Source: Nitrospinota bacterium (lineage in GTDB: Bacteria; Nitrospinota; Nitrospinia; Nitrospinales; VA-1). From it: a stretch of DNA of 8,008 nucleotides. The stretch spans positions 9,643 through 17,650 of the forward strand of contig PCCT01000012.1 in NCBI GenBank assembly GCA_002731985.1, read 5' to 3'. Below are positions 6,413-8,008 of the stretch, piece by piece (position 1 is the first letter of the stretch; each line of letters opens with the position of its first letter). A program made the translations under genes and the position numbers. Under the pieces are notes generated by a model that was given only the letters and a program-made list of their open reading frames with translations, was not told the origin of the DNA and did not search any database.

Positions 6413-7336
6413 ATGAATATATTAGTCACTGGAGGAGCAGGATTCATAGGGTCACAAGTGGCCGACGCCTATATCGAGAAGGGCCACGATGTAGTAATTA
6501 TCGATAACCTTTCAACTGGTCGAAAAGAGTTTATCAATCCAAAAGCTGTCTTTTATAACGCAGATATTGCCGATCCTTCAGTAGCTGAAGTCATAGAAAA
6601 AGAGAATATCCAGGTGATCAATCATCACGCCGCTCAAATTTCGGTTCACGATTCGGTTAAAGATCCAGTAGCCGATGCTAACTCCAATATTATTGGTACT
6701 TTACTACTTCTACAACATGCGGTATCATCTGGAGTTGGAAAGTTTGTTTTTGCCTCTACCGGTGGAGCCATTTACGGGGAGCAGGATTGTTTTCCGGCTG
6801 ACGAAGAACATCCTCAAAAGCCGAGCAGTCCATACGGGCTTTCCAAGTTAACCGTGGAGGGCTACTTGAGGTTTTATCAGGAACAACATGGCCTCAGTTC
6901 CACTGTCCTTCGCTATGGCAATGTATTTGGTCCACGGCAAAATCCTCGCGGTGAAGCAGGAGTGATAGCAATTTTCTGCGACCGGTTGTTGAAAGATCAG
7001 ACTCCGGTAATTAATGGAGACGGTGAACAAACAAGGGATTATGTTTTTGTCGGGGATGTGGTTCGCGCCAACTTGAATGCCATTGAACAAAACAGTTCGG
7101 GCATTTTCAATGTTGGAACCGGACTGGAAACAACTGTTAATGAATTGACTCGATCGCTACTAAGAATTGCCGGGTCCGACATCCTAGCGAAAAACGCGCC
7201 GGGGCGTGGATACGAGCAACGTAGAAGCTGTCTTGATAATAAAAAAATAAAAGATTCACTAGATTGGGAACCGAGGGTTTCCTTGGAGGATGGGCTAGTT
7301 GACACTTACGAGTTTTTCAAAAATCACCAAAACTGA
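6413..7336 (+). CDS. NAD-dependent sugar-nucleotide epimerase/dehydratase (GalE-like)
   Basis: This 307-residue extended short-chain dehydrogenase most resembles short-form UDP-glucose 4-epimerases, which interconvert UDP-hexoses for polysaccharide or glycan synthesis in the cytoplasm. The NAD-binding glycine motif TGGAGFIG is at 6-13, with acidic D31 (IIDNLSTG) closing the second strand and favouring NAD. The catalytic YxxxK is Y141/K145 in SPYGLSK, with the partner Ser/Thr in FASTGGAIYG (S115 or T116). RYGNVFGPRQ (167-176) and GDGEQTRDYVFVGDV (202-216) are the usual substrate-side signatures. AAGGA at 6396-6400, inside the mutS end, sits 12 bases before ATG 6413. That site and the 1-base gap make co-translation with mutS likely. 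The last 38 bases overlap the start of the next gene. Which sugar it uses cannot be decided, and a dehydratase or UDP-GlcNAc/GlcA epimerase role remains possible, so I give no symbol. Confidence 0.92.
   Translation: MNILVTGGAGFIGSQVADAYIEKGHDVVIIDNLSTGRKEFINPKAVFYNADIADPSVAEVIEKENIQVINHHAAQISVHDSVKDPVADANSNIIGTLLLLQHAVSSGVGKFVFASTGGAIYGEQDCFPADEEHPQKPSSPYGLSKLTVEGYLRFYQEQHGLSSTVLRYGNVFGPRQNPRGEAGVIAIFCDRLLKDQTPVINGDGEQTRDYVFVGDVVRANLNAIEQNSSGIFNVGTGLETTVNELTRSLLRIAGSDILAKNAPGRGYEQRRSCLDNKKIKDSLDWEPRVSLEDGLVDTYEFFKNHQN
7285..7301 (+). promoter_or_regulatory. Ribosome binding site and TTG start of the DUF4390 gene
   Basis: GGAGGA (7285-7290) is the strongest Shine-Dalgarno match in the window and lies 8 bases before TTG 7299. 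An in-frame TAG immediately precedes the TTG (7296-7298), so the frame cannot start earlier. The site lies inside the epimerase coding sequence, and this is what decides the TTG start for the downstream exported protein. Confidence 0.8.
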
Positions 7337-8008
7337 ATTTCGCTGTAATGCGTTAATTGCCGCAGTGCTGGCTTGGGCTTGCTTTGCCCTGACTACAGTC
7401 GCATGGGCAGAGTCGCCCTCACTCGTTAACATTGGTGTCGGCACAAAAGGCAAAACTGTTGTGATGAACGCTCGTCTGGTGGATGGTTTCACTAAAAGTA
7501 TCCAGGAAGCCATCGAAAGTGGTGTGACCATGACATTCACCTATCAGATAGAGCTCAGGAAAGAAAACATTTTATTGAACGACTCACTGATAAGCTCCAA
7601 TACAGTCCAACATACAGCCAAATATGATTCGCTGAAAAAAGTCTATCGTTTTTCAGCATTTGGAAAAGGTGTTAAACGCAAGATAACTACACGAAACAGA
7701 GAGAACTATCAGAAACTGATGCTCACTCTGAAAAATATTCCGATTGCTTCGATCAGACGTTTAGATCCTAACGAAAAATATTATATTCGAGTAAAAGCAA
7801 ATCTTGAAACAGACCGACTCTGGTTTCCCTTCAACTACCTGTTCTTCTTTCTCCCATTCAATGACTTCAATGCCTCATGGGCGGAATCCTCCCCTCTTTC
7901 CATCGACCCGCACATAACACTGGTCGGCGAAGAATTTGACAACGATACCCAACGCCAAAGTAGAAAAGAATCCAAAGGCGTGAACCCTGTCATCCGATCC
8001 TTCAATAA
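7299..8008 (+). CDS. DUF4390-type exported protein, 3'-truncated by the window edge
   Basis: The frame is open from TTG 7299 to the window end, giving 236 visible residues. The N-terminus is a Sec signal peptide: a basic start (K8, K11, R15), a hydrophobic core at about 18-35, and a likely cut after AWA (residue 37). The mature part resembles DUF4390 proteins. It has a strand-rich opening (VVMNARLVDGF, 54-64), the family's helix-turn IQEAIESGVTMTFTYQIEL (68-86), a YDSLKKVYRF stretch (109-118), and a C-terminal Leu-Trp-Phe-Pro segment followed by SWAESSPLSI (193-202). The family is of unknown function and is often next to an NtrY-like sensor kinase in Gram-negative bacteria, which would lie beyond the window if present. 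The tail after about 215 is charged and low-complexity. The TTG start is supported by GGAGGA 8 bases upstream and a 38-base overlap with the epimerase gene. The family call is by recognition, without a search. Confidence 0.82.
   Translation, partial: MTLTSFSKITKTEFRCNALIAAVLAWACFALTTVAWAESPSLVNIGVGTKGKTVVMNARLVDGFTKSIQEAIESGVTMTFTYQIELRKENILLNDSLISSNTVQHTAKYDSLKKVYRFSAFGKGVKRKITTRNRENYQKLMLTLKNIPIASIRRLDPNEKYYIRVKANLETDRLWFPFNYLFFFLPFNDFNASWAESSPLSIDPHITLVGEEFDNDTQRQSRKESKGVNPVIRSFN

Noticed and set aside
7295..7540. Reverse-strand open frame opposite the epimerase/DUF4390 junction.
   Set aside because: The forward frame from TTG 7299 has a strong binding site, a signal peptide and family resemblance; the reverse frame has none of these.

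Overview
The window is a densely packed bacterial chromosomal segment in which every gene lies on the + strand. It carries ten protein-coding genes, two of them cut by the window edges, and no gap longer than about 125 bases. There are no RNA genes, mobile elements, CRISPR arrays or phage genes that I can support. The genes are mostly conserved housekeeping families (FolE, PhoH/YbeZ, YbeY, HIT, MutS, a GalE-like epimerase). The last gene is a DUF4390-type protein with a Sec signal peptide, which points to a Gram-negative-like cell. The mid-range base composition and this family mix would fit a Desulfobacterota- or Nitrospinota-like bacterium, but that placement is inference only and weak.

Layout. 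Positions 1-396 hold the end of an unrecognised gene. Positions 408-1627 hold a small zinc-ribbon protein (FmdB family), a 6-pyruvoyl-tetrahydropterin synthase homologue and GTP cyclohydrolase I (folE). The last two overlap by 4 bases and encode consecutive steps from GTP to a pterin. The synthase carries the animal-type PTPS-II spacing of the catalytic Cys to the zinc HxH motif, not the QueD spacing, and its start is preceded by a hairpin and a five-codon mini-ORF. At 1628-1751 is the main intergenic region, with a perfect consensus sigma-70-type promoter (TTGACA, 18 bases, TATAAT). It opens a second run of genes: phoH/ybeZ (TTG start), ybeY, a HIT-family nucleotide hydrolase/phosphorylase, mutS, a GalE-like epimerase and the DUF4390 protein, with gaps of 26 bases or less or overlaps between them.

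How they fit together. PhoH/YbeZ and YbeY are known partners in rRNA maturation and ribosome quality control. HIT handles dinucleotide or nucleotide substrates, MutS repairs mismatches, and the epimerase supplies nucleotide sugars. The shared run probably reflects co-transcription rather than one pathway. No wholly new system is evident. The best leads are the PTPS-II/FolE pair, the structured leader before it, a 16-base imperfect tandem duplication directly in front of mutS, and a TTG-started exported protein whose start lies inside the epimerase gene.
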